A DNA stretch of 64,000 bases from Endomychus coccineus. Its lineage: Eukaryota > Arthropoda > Insecta > Coleoptera > Endomychidae. Shown piece after piece: positions 44,586-55,556 of this stretch; the first letter of the stretch is position 1; each line of letters starts with the position of its first letter. The notes under the pieces were generated by a model. It saw nothing but the letters and a program-made list of their open reading frames with translations. It searched no databases and was not told where the DNA came from. The stretch lies in contig OY294069.1 of assembly GCA_958510875.1 (NCBI GenBank), forward strand, positions 181,829,112 to 181,893,111, in the 5' to 3' direction. The position numbers and the translations under genes are program-made.

Positions 44586-45585
44586 TGGGAGCCCCACAAC
44601 GCAGAATATTGGGCCCTATATCGTTCTTGATAATGATCAATGATTCAAATAGTATAGCTAGCCAAGAAGATTCTGCCATCACTAATTTTGCAGACGATAC
44701 TACCCTTCTGGTGGCAAGCAAAAACCAGAAAAGATTAGAAAAAAATGAAACGATTTGTTTAATCAAGCAAAAAGCTGATTTGACAGAATTGAATTAGTTA
44801 TTAATGAGAAAAAGACTAATTTAATAATTCTTCAGAGCTAATAAATCAAAAGACAAATCTTCGAGTATGCTGATTAATGGCAGGGATATCCCCACTGTTA
44901 AATACACCAAGTTTCTTGGAATCATTATTGATGAATTTTTTAAATGGTCACTACATATAGAACACTTACTGGAAAAACTGAATTAGGTTTGATATGCTAT
45001 CAGGTTGATAGGGAAATACATAGAGGATGACGTTAAATAAATTCTATACTATGCGAATTTCGAATCTTTAGTGAGATACGGTATTATATTTTGGGGTGTA
45101 AACTCAACAACCAACTCAATTTTTTAGCTCAACAAAGAATCTCACGCTTAACACTTGGCATGGTGTTTAGAGGTTCATGTGGAAATAAACAACAAATTTA
45201 AACAAACAGGATTACTGACAGTATGTGGTTTATATTTGCACGAATGTCTTCTTTATTTACTTAGAAATAAAATAAGTTTTCTTACAAAATAGCATTAATG
45301 TAAATTACAATACGAGGACTTCAGATATATGTTATCCTATTTACAGGTTATTCTTAACTGAAAAAAAAAACATCTTATATGTGCATTAAAATTTATAATA
45401 AATTGCCAGATCGTATAAAATAGATAACAAACTTCAGAGAACTAAGAAACTACTAACCAATTTGGAACCTTATTGTTTACAGGATTATTTATTTATTAAT
45501 TTATATTGACCTCATTTCATTTTGTATTTATGATATTTTTGTGTTCTAAAGACTAAATTTTAAATAAAGATTATTAACATAGTAA
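44586..45585 (+). mobile_element. LINE reverse transcriptase to 3' end, second family
   Basis: Starts at motif B (PQRRILGPISFLIMINDSNS), then ITNFADDTTLLVASKN (FADD at 44687-44698), VKYTKFLGIIIDEFFKWSLH, HLLEKLN, YAIRLIGKYI, YYANFESLVRYGIIFWGVNS and LLTVCGLYLHECLLYLLRNK. The 3' end has aaataaagattatt. It carries its own motifs B and C, so it is independent of the fragment before it. Several stops and shifts. Confidence 0.85.
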
Positions 45586-46904
45586 GCGAAGTAAGAATCG
45601 AATAAGAAATCAAATTAGATTAAAAATGAATGACCGAAAAATAGAAATATATTAGATACGTCTCTGTGTAGGTATGGCAATGTGAATTTTAAAATTTAAC
45701 CATCCTTAATTGATCGTTTCCTTTAGAAACGATTCGTCACGTTCATCTAACATGATTAAAAAGATCTATTATTATTATTTAATGTTGCAATACGATTCGA
45801 GGGAAGTTATACTCGACCGTTGTGACGTGTGCGGAATCGCTTATACATGTATATATATCGCGCGCTCTCTTTCTCTGCATTTGATAGACTCATAAAATAC
45901 ACATTAATGACACACTTCTTCTGTACGTTTTATATCCCATATGCTTTATGTGCGGTTACGGTTCTCATTTTAATTATCTAACCCTGACCAGTTACGCGTT
46001 GATTGTTTTACCATAATGTTTGATCTTTATCGTTATCTTCATCAGGACGTGCTACGATTTTTAATCTTTACGACAACTTAAATCTTCCTAGATACCGGCA
46101 AATGGTTTACCCCATAACTTGTTATTATCTTCACGATGTTGTACTTTGAGTATATCTCTCTGTCACTACATTTAATAATTTAAATTATTATAATTCGAAG
46201 GACTTGGTAGACGAAACAAATATAAATCAAACATGATCCATATTAGCTGGGAAAGCCAATAATCATGGCAGCAAGTCCGAACAACAAATGAATCCAAAAA
46301 TGACGAACCTGTACAAAGTGCCCCAGTATATATCATGTACATTGGTATATTAGAGAAGTAGTTTCATTAGGACGGTTTTTCTACTCCTTTTAATTTACCT
46401 TTTTCTAAATTTATGAAATTAGTGATTTTTTGTTCATTTTTAGATAGGTATCTTACGCTGGTGATATTTAGTTACTTACGTTAGGTTGGTAGCAATGCTT
46501 TATTATTAATTTTCACGAGTATGGCGATTGCGATGAGGACTCTTCCTAAAATACGGAAAATTATCGAAATTGGATAGAACAAAACTAAATGCTAAAGCGG
46601 ATACTGAACGCCAACGGATAAGGACATTCTCTAAAAAGGATAAGACAAACAATATAATCGGAATAGGATATCTGAATAACTCCGGTTTCTATGCAACTCA
46701 TTTCTCGAAAAATCAGAAAGACAGGAAAACAAACGAAAACCATGCAAGTCCCCTGGTTTCTATGGAATCCCTTAGGAAACATTAGAATGAATATATTCGT
46801 CCAAATACCAGGGATAGCATATCTCCAAAAAATAAAGGAGAAGTATCAGAAACAAGAATGGTGGTCTTCGACTCATCGTCGAATCTCATCGTGGAAAGAC
46901 TGAG
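45586..46904. other. No recognisable gene
   Basis: AT-rich. The overlapping frames at 46570-46903 show no motif; part may be the body of the TTAGG-joined unit C that follows. Confidence 0.5.
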
Positions 46905-47063
46905 TAAGGACAGATAAGGATTCTTCGGTTCCGGGGTATGGATTAAGATCGGAGTGGTTTCAGCCGGTATGCTGTAAACTTGGAGTGAGTCCTGTACTAC
47001 CAGTAGTGATAGATTAAAACTGCTGGTATGCATAAAGCATTTCCTCTCCACAGAAAAAAAAAA
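46905..47063 (+). mobile_element. TTAGG-joined retroposon unit C (3' end)
   Basis: Matches the last 150 bp of unit B: ggggtatggattaagatcgg, ggtatgctgtaaac, gtcctgtactaccagtagtg, gcataaagcatttcctctcc, and a run of ten As (47054-47063) joined to GGTTAGG. The left part of the unit is lost or too diverged to see. Confidence 0.7.
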
Positions 47064-47135
47064 GGTTAGGTTAGGTTAGGTTGGGTTGGGTTGGGTTGGG
47101 TGGTGTTAGAGTTGGGTTAGGTTAGGTTAGGTTAG
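47064..47135. repeat. (TTAGG)n array with TTGGG block
   Basis: Starts as TTAGG units, becomes four to five TTGGG units at about 47080-47100, and returns to TTAGG. It ends at cacaaaggaggtacaatag, the satellite start motif of 15.5-15.9 kb. Confidence 0.9.
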
Positions 47136-48079
47136 ACACAAAGGAGGTACAATAGAGATTTAGTTTTCAAGAGTAAGGAGAATGTGAGACTACTTGATTG
47201 CAGTGATGAGCTCAATGGAAAGAGAGAAATAGCTGTCAGGAACTATAAGTTTGTAACGTTAAGGATCGATCTGGACTAGAAAGATCTTACTTCGTTGTTA
47301 TCTGACAACAGCCAACATGAAATATATGAGTATATATTCATAAATTCCTTTATTTCCATTCTCTCACATTAATTAGAAGTGAGTCATATTATACCATACG
47401 GTTATGGTGGAGGGGCTATCTTCTCGCCACTCACGAGAAACTTAAACCTAATATATCTACAGAATGTATCGTATAAAGTTCGCATTATTAGCAAGATGAA
47501 ATAGATATAAATTTGTATCTCCGTCCGGCAATGAAACATTGAATCAGTGATAAACGATTTCGTGTCACTTTTCTGACAACGAACTCCACCGGGGATACGT
47601 TAACGTTTCGCTCTCTTGTTTTATTCGCGAAGTTGCCTCGTCCTTTATCAAGCGATAGCCTAATTTTATTTATCGACGACAGCCGCGACTTTTGACTTGA
47701 ACAAGGCACGGCGGCGCCTTAGGCACACCTATGATAATTTATATTGATAAGATATACGAAACTTGAGCTTAGAATTTCCCAACACTACGCAATTCTCCTG
47801 TGACATCACGTTGAATTCGAAACGATATCGATCTCACACCAACGGCATCCGCTGGATATTCGAAATTATGTTCATTGTTAAAGCAGATTTTATTATTTTG
47901 TTTTATCTGGGGCTCAAAATTCCTGTAAACTGTGCTAGCTTTTCGAGGCATGCTCTTCATGTGAATTCACTAAATACTCTAGTATCAGTTTCATGTATCC
48001 CTGTAATGCACAGGCCTAATCTCGAACATCAATGAATCAGTCCGTAACTGTCAATTTGAAACTAATATGTCTACCATGG
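47136..48079. other. No recognisable gene
   Basis: Opens with the satellite start motif. A less AT-rich block at 47560-47720 has no coding signal I can name. Confidence 0.5.
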
Positions 48080-48985
48080 GCTTCATCAGCATCACCGTTT
48101 GAGGGGAGGCGGCTTGGCCCCAGATGCATTTAGGCCACTTAGCTAGACCGATTATAGGCCCCGTGGTCAGAAACGACCTTGGGCTCCAGCCCAAGAGGGA
48201 AGTCTACCATTTCGTTTCTTTCAACTCCACTGTGTTCAAGGAGCCAGATAAGTTGAACTTTAATTCTCCTGGCTAGTTCAGCCAGTGTATCTCTGCATTC
48301 TTTGACAAGCCTTGATGTGACTCTGGGTGATTTGCGTGCTCCCAGAGCCGACCGATTGTCTATGCAAATATATATGCTCCAATTTCTATGGCACAAGTCA
48401 ATATTGCGCAAACCTCCGCCTGAAAAACCGTGCTGTAAGCGCCTAGAGTCACTGAGATAGTGATTTTTGGCCTTTTGAGGTACACTCCCGCCCCAGAAGC
48501 CTGACCTACCTTGGACTCATCTGTCAACCATATGAGATCATCTGGTGGCAGTAGGGCGAGAGTGTTGTTACTCAAATGTCCTCTATTCGGCATGAGAATT
48601 TTGGGAGAAGTGAGACATATAGCTGGGATCATGCTATCTTGCTTCAATTCTAGTATGGGGCATTTGGAGATTGCTTTACTCAAAATAGATGAGTGTCCAC
48701 GAGAGTAGTACGTTTTCGTACAGTGGCCTAGTCCCTTCAACCTATACGCCGTTTTTATGACCTCAGTTCTTATGTATAAGTGTAAAAGTGGTGATCCGGC
48801 AAGAGCTTCAAGGTCTCTCGCTGGAGCCGACCTCACAGCCCGGCACCTCCAAGTGGCTCCCGAAGTGACGCCAGTCGAGTCATCGGCATAGGTTCGGGCA
48901 TAAGACCTCTCTTCCAGTTCGTTCAAGAGTCCATTGACTAGAAGGCACCACGGAACCGTGGGTAGGTCACCTCCCTGTGGGCTTA
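48080..48985 (-). mobile_element. LINE with RNase H, (TGATGA)n-tail family, copy 1
   Basis: Minus strand: SPQGGDLPTVPWCLLVNGLL, ERSYARTYADDS (YADD), then an abrupt jump to SPLLHLYIRTEVIKTAYRLK, AISKCPILELKQDSMIPAI, LTDESKVGQASGAGVYLKRP (RNase H opening), YSTVFQAEVCAIL and, after a frame change, YICIDNRSAL, SRLVKECRDTLAELARRI and LLEHSGVERNEM (decayed WLPGHSG-x-x-GNE). The 3' UTR matches 53.1 and 60.5 kb and ends in TGATGCTGATGA. The part between YADD and the thumb is deleted. Confidence 0.9.
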
Positions 48986-50449
48986 CTCTGTATCATATGT
49001 AAGATAATTTACCTTTGAGCTTGTTGTGAAGATTTAAAATGAATACATCGAACTGTATTTGAATATGGAGTGATTTTTTTATTTCTTCGTTACTTCTGTT
49101 ATTTTATAGCAAAGGTGGAACTATGATTATAGTGGAACTATAGAAAAAATAATGATATATATATATTGATAGAACCTGGTATGATGGATCTATCGTATAA
49201 GATCATTGTTGCAAAACTTGAACCCTTTGTTTCTATATATTTTTTGCCTTTGTCCTTTACACCAGCCATACCTCAGCCACCAGGGTTCTTGTGTATTCCA
49301 GTCAGATGGTTTGCATGTACTTTTTAATTATAGTACCCATATACTTATGGTTTGTACAAGTTGTTCATCGCTTTTCTTAATATAGCTGGAGAGATATCGA
49401 TCATATTAAACGGGAATTATGTACCCATAGTTTGTTTATGCCTCCTCCCTCATTCCTTCCATAAGGGGTTAGTATGGAATAATTTCGATTTTGGTAGACC
49501 TCATCAATTTTTGAACCTTAGATCATGATTAACCATGGCACAGGGTGTCGAGACTGTGAATTTTCTTTTCCCATAGACAGTAGCCCTAATAAAATAAAAA
49601 TAAAACTCCTTTTGAGATCCTGCTGCACAAATTACAGCGATTATCCCAGTTTGTTTTTATATGGAAAAATCTCCCTTCTGATAAAACTTTGTTTCAATAC
49701 ATATTTGATGATGAGACCTTCGAATCTGCCTTCAGTTTAGGTCATTGCAAATTTACAAATTTGTATGGTAAATGTGCGTAAATTTCCAATTGGATCGATT
49801 AACGACGTCAAGAAATAACAAACCAAATATTCGATTCTGGAATCTCATTGTCTTCCTCGGCTCCAATAACTCCTATCATTGCTCTTGAGAGCGCGAGCCG
49901 ACTGGAGACTATAGAATCTGAAACAATAGCATTAGAAATAATAGAACGTCGCCACCATACGGTAAGCGCACTTCCCGCTCTCGTGTTAACCACAATGTCA
50001 GTTACATTACCATTCTGCCGTCGTAACCTGAACTATATATAACGTTATCCGAAAGCACATCCAATAATATCGGAAGTAGCTACTCCTTTCTCAACCACAA
50101 TAACATTATTCCATTAATGCACGCTCTAAACTGTATCTCTAGCTCTTTCACATCTCGTTGGCAAGTGACATCCGTAAAATTCATGCACTGAGTGTTTCCA
50201 TTTTCCAATGAAATGTATTATGCTTTTCACGCTAGGATTGGACTTAGATTGGATTACACACTAACTTTCAAACTGATATAGTTCAATTGTTTCCAAATAT
50301 ATTGAGCCATAACTCCAATGTTTCTATAATCATTTACATTTGACCTGCTAGTGTTCGAAAACTATTTTAAACTATTTAAGCTATTGCGTATAGCTTTTAT
50401 CGCGGGCTTTGAGCGCGGCGACCGAATCAAGAAATTCCGTAACGAAAAA
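48986..50449. other. No recognisable gene
   Basis: AT-rich. Frames at 49525, 49808 and 49848 overlap each other and have no motif. A TATA microsatellite lies near 49155. Confidence 0.5.
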
Positions 50450-50450
50450 T

Positions 50451-51373
50451 AACAGGAACTCGTTTATGTTACGCTCTCTCGGGTGACTAATATTGAAAAA
50501 TTGTATATCACGACAAAAAACGATAATTCTACATTCAAGTTTTATAATAATCGAAGGCAAGCTGCATCGACTGCATCTTTGTTGCAAGAATTCAAAAGAC
50601 TGCCTTTAAATAGTGTTCAGACGACAGCTCAAAGTGTCTTAGATTTCCTTAGTAATAGAAATGGCATTTCAATAATGACTTTCAATTGCCAAAGTCTAAA
50701 TAGTCACAAATACGATTTAAAAGATTCAGTTACGAGACAAACAAATGTGTTACTTTTTACCGAATCTTGCATGGCGCATGATAATCCGATTGAAATACCT
50801 AATTTCAATTGTATTGTTCAATTCAAACGAGATACTGTTCCAAAAGGTGGGGTAGCTATTTACCAAAATAATAATAATGTAACTAATATTATGACTCCGA
50901 ATATTGAAATAAATATTGCATACGTTAGCGATGTTAATGTTAGGCGCTCATTTTTTGGAGATATTTGTGCGTGCTTATGCAAACTTAGAAATGGCCTACA
51001 CATAGTCATGGTAGCAATTTACATTCATCCGAATCCAAAATTGGACGAGGTAGAGCATTTTATTCATCGCACTTTACTGGAGTACACTGAAGAAAGGTCG
51101 AAAATACTTGGTACAAATGGTGATAAATTTCCACTTATCTTGGTTGGCGATTTCAACATCAACTTCGCTGATAAAAAATCAGAGCGGTTGACAACTTTTC
51201 TTTCGGAAAAATTGAATTTGAAAATGAATAATAATCCACAAGAATCCACAACAAAATATGGGGCCACCATTGACGCGGTATTTTCCAGATATTTAGAGGG
51301 TATCAAGTCTCAAACGTATGTCTCTTATTTCAGTTACCATAAACCTATAGTTTCAATGATAACAAATTCCTGA
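50451..51373 (+). CDS. Helentron-type PIF1 helicase end fused to EEP endonuclease
   Basis: The longest open frame in the window. Just upstream and in frame, 50451-50505 reads QELVYVTLSRVTNIEKLYIT, motif VI at the C-terminus of a PIF1-type helicase. The annotated Met at 50483 is therefore internal to a truncated ORF, and a stop directly precedes QEL. An endonuclease/exonuclease/phosphatase fold follows: MTFNCQSLNSH (Asn), LLFTESCM (metal-binding Glu), PKGGVAIYQ, YIHPN, LVGDFNIN (Asp/Asn) and YFSYHKPIV at the SDH position, where Asp reads Tyr. Helicase plus EEP domain in one ORF is the mark of Helentrons (Helitron2). The reading frame is intact for 296 codons although the Rep and helicase body are missing. 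Confidence 0.8.
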
Positions 51374-51376
51374 ATA

Positions 51377-51699
51377 ACCTACATGTATTGTAAGATAATT
51401 GAAATATTTTACACGATATTAACTTCTCATTTATTCAATAAAAGAAAAAAATTTGTTTTCTCATCGGTCACCACGCTCAAAAAGTGTAACTTGAATTAAT
51501 ATCAAAGAAAAAACTTGAATTAATATCAAAGAAAAAAAAATACTGCATAAATTAAAAATAAATAAATAATTATAATTGCATAAGTTGAGAAAAAATGCTA
51601 TGCAATAGCTTCACCGCGGTAGTCCCCGAGTGCCACACGTTTTGTTTCCAACAAAAGTGAGGGAAGTCACATGATCTATTGATCACTGCTTTTGACTGC
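51377..51699. other. No gene; AT-rich Helentron 3' flank
   Basis: Contains a direct duplication of acttgaattaatatcaaaga (around 51490-51530). No Helitron terminal hairpin could be assigned. Confidence 0.5.
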
Positions 51700-51955
51700 A
51701 TGAGAGGAACGCCTGCAATGTTGTGTGAGCCAGCGGTGGAAGATAGGGTGACCAGGAATTTTTCTAAAAAGTTTTGGAGGTCCTCTAGAATAAATTCACT
51801 GAGGGAAGAGCTCTGCAACTCGCCATTCGATATAAAAATGAAGTCTTGTAGAAATGGGTTTGACAATGGTGGGGCAGCCAGCTTGAGCTTCAACGTATGT
51901 TTGGAAGTTGAACGTCAAACAGGTGAACAGTACTCAGGACAAGCTGAATCTGTGC
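51700..51955 (-). mobile_element. LINE C-terminal tail fragment (39.6-kb family)
   Basis: Reads HFYKTSFLYRMASCRALPSV, RTSKTFRKIPGHP and the flanking block gagccagcggtggaa (cf. 42.75 kb). The residues fit SF-x-R ... LP ... FK of the other copies but are more decayed. Confidence 0.5.
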
Positions 51956-52379
51956 CACGTACATTTTGGGTATGGAGTGTTTCTTGCAACACCTGTCTTC
52001 TACTGCCATTTGAACTCTGACAGATCAACATTTTTGACATCTACAGACTATTAAGTGTTGTAATTCCAATTGATGATCTGATATAGGGGAGATGTGCTCG
52101 ACTTGGCATACCGGGTGAGTTGGTATACCCTGTTGTTTTACGTTGCTATTTTGAATCTGTGCCAATTTGCTTATGAATAGTTCGCCGAACGTGTAATAGT
52201 CATATTTTAGTCGAGGTAAGAAGCAGAAAAGAGGCCAAAGTAAAAAAGAAAAATCGGATTAACCGATTTTGATAAATTTTTTTAAATCGATCCAGTAAAT
52301 CATTTAGAAAAAATGTTAGCATTTTTTTCCAATGTGCATTTTAGTATTTCTACAGAGGAAAACGCATCTTTTTGAATGC

Positions 52380-52800
52380 ATTTTCAGGAGATAATATTGA
52401 AAATGTTGAAAAAATGCCCAAACATACCCAAAATTTCTCACTCGAGGGGTTTTGGCGTCACGATTTCGATGCCAGAATTGAAATACGACGCACTTAGGGC
52501 TCAGGACATCCTGCTAATATTTTCGCCATCAGGGAATTCGAAAAAATATCTTTTGCAATGGAGTGTTACTTATTGGGGAGGTTCTCTTGAGGTTGTCTGT
52601 CATGACCATGACGCTCAATATTAACCTGGTAGTCAGGATACCTTGATGACCTAGGTCACCTCAAAGGATTGTATTTTAATATGCTCCGAAATGCAATCAA
52701 ATTCGTAGCTCGGGGGTTTTTGGGACCGCTGAATATGATTCTGATTACAGATTCGTTGATCGCACCTGGGGCTCAGAGCGTCTTGTCGTTTCTAGGGAAT
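52380..52800 (+). repeat. Diverged internal repeat block
   Basis: Two units about 250 bp apart resemble each other: ctcgaggggttttggcgtca with gatttcgatgccagaatt (52441), and gctcgggggtttttgggacc with gaatatgattctgatta (52710). Each is followed by gggctcag(g/a) and agggaattcg. No protein is encoded. Confidence 0.5.
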
Positions 52801-52832
52801 TCGTGAAATAGTACCAGGATGCTCTGAGCCCC
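52768..52832. repeat. Perfect 12-bp inverted repeat
   Basis: ggggctcagagc at 52768-52779 and gctctgagcccc at 52821-52832 are exact reverse complements with a 41-base spacer and could form a hairpin. It lies just upstream of the LINE copy at 52.88 kb. Confidence 0.85.
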
Positions 52833-52879
52833 TTCACAAGTTTCATCCTATTCCAAAAGATAATTCTACGAATCCTCTG

Positions 52880-53198
52880 GAGAGTGTACCTAAAAAGGTC
52901 AAAGGTCACTATCTCAGTGACTCCTAGGAAATGCATAGAGGGGGAAGAAGCTGCCTCTCACATCCTGTTGGAATGCCCTGCTTTGACATCCTCTAGGCAC
53001 CGTTCCTCCGGCGAAGCAAAACTGCTCCCAGATGAACTGATGGAAGCCAGCGTAAGGCATATTCTGCGCTTCTGACATGCCACAAACCTGCTAGAATAGA
53101 ATAGGCTTTTGACCACCGAGTGCACTAAGTGGCCCAGGTGTATCTGGGGACTAAGCCGCCCCCCACAACTGATGATGATGATGATGATGATGATGATT
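52880..53198 (+). mobile_element. LINE (TGATGA)n-tail family, copy 2
   Basis: Reads VYLKRSKVTISVT, the RNase H start also present at 48.48 kb, joined directly to RKCIEGEEAASHILLECPAL, the C-terminal CX4-HX4C motif, then LLPDELMEASVRHILRF-stop. About 150 residues of RNase H and linker are missing in between. The 3' UTR (aataggcttttgaccac, actaagtggccc, ctaagccgccccccacaact) ends in (GAT)n at 53171-53197. Confidence 0.85.
53171..53197. repeat. (GAT)9 microsatellite, LINE tail
   Basis: Nine GAT units exactly at the 3' end of the LINE copy, equivalent to the TGATGCTGATGA end of the 48-kb copy. It replaces the poly(A) tail in this family. Confidence 0.95.
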
Positions 53199-53204
53199 AA
53201 CCAG

Positions 53205-53643
53205 AATTTAATCATAACTCCGTTCGATATTTTACCACTATCAAAGGCAGCAGCTCTGAATGAGAACAAGAGAAGGAAAAGTACTCCAGGAAATTGAATT
53301 GCTGAAGCTTAAATTCGCTGAAAATGCTCAGATACAAAAAGAGGCAAAAAAGGTAAAGTCAAATTTGGCATCACATAACATTGGAATAAAGAGCAATTGC
53401 AAATTCAGACGATTAAGACAACATACCCGTACAGCAGCGTCTCCTGCAAAAAAACAAGCACAATGCTAAGCGCTAGAGGAATTGGAGGCTGAGACAGCCT
53501 GCATATTTTGCAATGAGTTTTTTTAACAATCCAAGGCTAGAAAGAAACGGATTCGTTGTATTTCGTGTGAAAAGTGGGTGCATTGTGAATGCGCAATTGT
53601 TGGGAATGCTATCAAACAGAACATATGTGAACTATGTAAATAA
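53205..53643 (+). pseudogene. pogo/Tigger-type transposase C-terminal zinc motif
   Basis: Reads NLIITPFDILPLSKAAALNE and NKRRKSTPG, matching the ISPxDIxPLPKA ... GKS linker near the end of pogo/Tigger transposases in insects. After a frame change comes EELEAETACIFCNEFF, KKRIRCISCEKWVHCECA and NICELCK-stop. This CX2C...CX2CxxWxHxxC...CX2C array is a PHD-like finger commonly appended to these transposases. The DDE domain is missing upstream, where a LINE lies. Confidence 0.6.
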
Positions 53644-53940
53644 TGCTTTTTTTATTCTCATATTTTAATTCCCATTTATTAAAAATTCGTTCAACATTAC
53701 TTGAATTTCTTTTGTAAAAACATGATTTCATTAATATACCTATGGACTGGCAATGTTCCTGGTGAGGTAGTATATTTATACGTTTTAAAAAAAATAACAG
53801 ATTCCTTAATTATGAAAATTAAAAATTTATATCAGTGTATATTCTACTTCTTAGATAGATTGGCATTACTATGTTGGGTATTTTTCACAAAAAATTTATA
53901 GAAATTATGAATTCATTTTAACTCTGCCCATCTCCCTTAG

Positions 53941-54779
53941 TTTTGTTGATCGTACAAATAATCCTAGTATAAGAGTTGCGAACTGAACTCAGCTGATCCA
54001 ATTTCTTGTAATGCTTGTAGAGAGGTCCAGCATCCAGCACACCTGTATTATCGGCGAACATCCTTCGTAGCTTACACAAAAAAAAAATGGACAAAGCTTC
54101 AGGTGCCTTAAGGCATGTTTCTCGATAGTATCGAAGTATATTCCGTCCTTTTCGAAGTCACTATGGACAGTAATTATCCTATACCCTAGAAGGTATGTAA
54201 TTTATTTCATGAACATAAATATTTCCAATTTAAAATTTAATATTGGAGTAAAGAAATATTTGATATCTGATAAATTGGAAATGTGAAAGAAAGTTGACGT
54301 TGTGTAAATATTTTCTTTATGTTTGAGCAATTTCTCGTCCTATGAAATATAATAACACGTGGAAGTTTTGTAGAATCAGTGCATATACCCAGATCGGAAT
54401 CTAGCATGAAACGCGAACTTTCGGCGTGTTTGTACAAAATGCAATCAGGCTGATCGATCTTGGGAATATCGTTCCTGTATGATGAAAGTGTGGGTTGATG
54501 GATATGTGGGAATATTTTAGGGTTACGATTGTGGTAATATAGTTACCTATATTGTTTATTTTCATAAAGTTAAATTTGGAATTCTCTACAAAATGTTTTA
54601 GCGTGTTGATAAAGTTTACACGTTCTAGTTCTTGCCCTTCGATAGGATAATTAGATTAAAAAATCGATAGTGGAAGCGGTTACTTCATGATAATATATTT
54701 GATATTGATATTATAAAACACTCTTACTTGGTTTTATCATCTATATTATATAAAAATAATAACGTTACTATAATTTTTA
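53941..54779. other. No recognisable gene
   Basis: AT-rich, no motif. Confidence 0.5.
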
Positions 54780-54965
54780 CAACTACCACCAAGCTCTGTC
54801 TTGCATCTCTGCCTCCATCGGATGATAGAGCCGCCCTAGAAGACCTATGGATAGCTGCTTCTAACTTATCGTTATTATGGAGCAGAAACAAAGTTGATGC
54901 CAAGACAGATCCCTGTTGAACACCAAAGTTGATCGAGAGCGAGATAGGCATGTCTGAGAGAAAAG
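54780..54965 (-). mobile_element. LINE motif B fragment
   Basis: Reads PISLSINFGVQQGSVLASTL then FLLHNNDKLE, clearly the PINxGVPQGSVLAPTLFLLHINDLL block of a LINE reverse transcriptase. A shortened continuation IHRSSRAALSSDGG follows. It resembles the fragment at 17.74 kb (INASIIQGSVLA). Confidence 0.7.
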
Positions 54966-55554
54966 TGAAATAATTGTATTCTGAATAAACAGATAGAACT
55001 CGAATTTATCACAATCGCTTCATTGAGCGATTTTCCTTGACGGTATTAATAAATTATAACCGGTCGACAATTTCCATATTGTTATTAAATATAGTCGAAG
55101 ATAATTCCGACGGATGTCCACGAATCAATTAAAATGCAGTATGGCTCAACTAATGAATGAATGCCACTTTTTTAATATCATTGATCACATAAGCGTTAAT
55201 TGTTATTTGTTTATTCGGATGAATTTAATGAAATGAAATAATAATAATATAATCTCGAGATCTAAGTTCCTGGCAAACATTCATCGTGATAAACACATAT
55301 TTGCATTCATTTAGATAATTAATATTTCAATTTTATCATAGTCAAGGCTTAGAGTTCTTTATTTAGTTGCTTCATAGGATTATAATTTATTAGACGAGTA
55401 CTTGAACATAACAAGCTAGCTTGTTAACGCCACTACGAATTAACCGTGGTAAATAATCAATAATTCGCTTGTTTGGTGAATCGATGAATAACAATTGTTA
55501 TTATTCACAATTGATACATTAAGGCAGATCAATAGAATCTAAGGGTAGATTATA
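54966..55554. other. No recognisable gene
   Basis: AT-rich, no motif. Confidence 0.5.
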
Positions 55555-55556
55555 TA

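Larger units (their letters stand above)
52085..53940 (+). mobile_element. Possible pogo/Tigger-type DNA transposon carrying a LINE
   Basis: A C-terminal pogo/Tigger-like coding fragment lies at 53205-53643. Candidate ends are ggggagatgtgc at 52087 and, inverted, gcccatctccct at 53929-53940; these agree in most of the last 14 bases. A LINE copy with its TGATGA tail ends directly before the coding fragment, so it probably inserted in this element and replaced or displaced the transposase body. The ends are short and imperfect, so the boundaries are uncertain. Confidence 0.35.

Noticed and set aside
54728..54919. 63-codon plus-strand frame
   Set aside because: Antisense to the LINE motif B fragment (GVQQGSVLASTLFLL) at 54780-54965.
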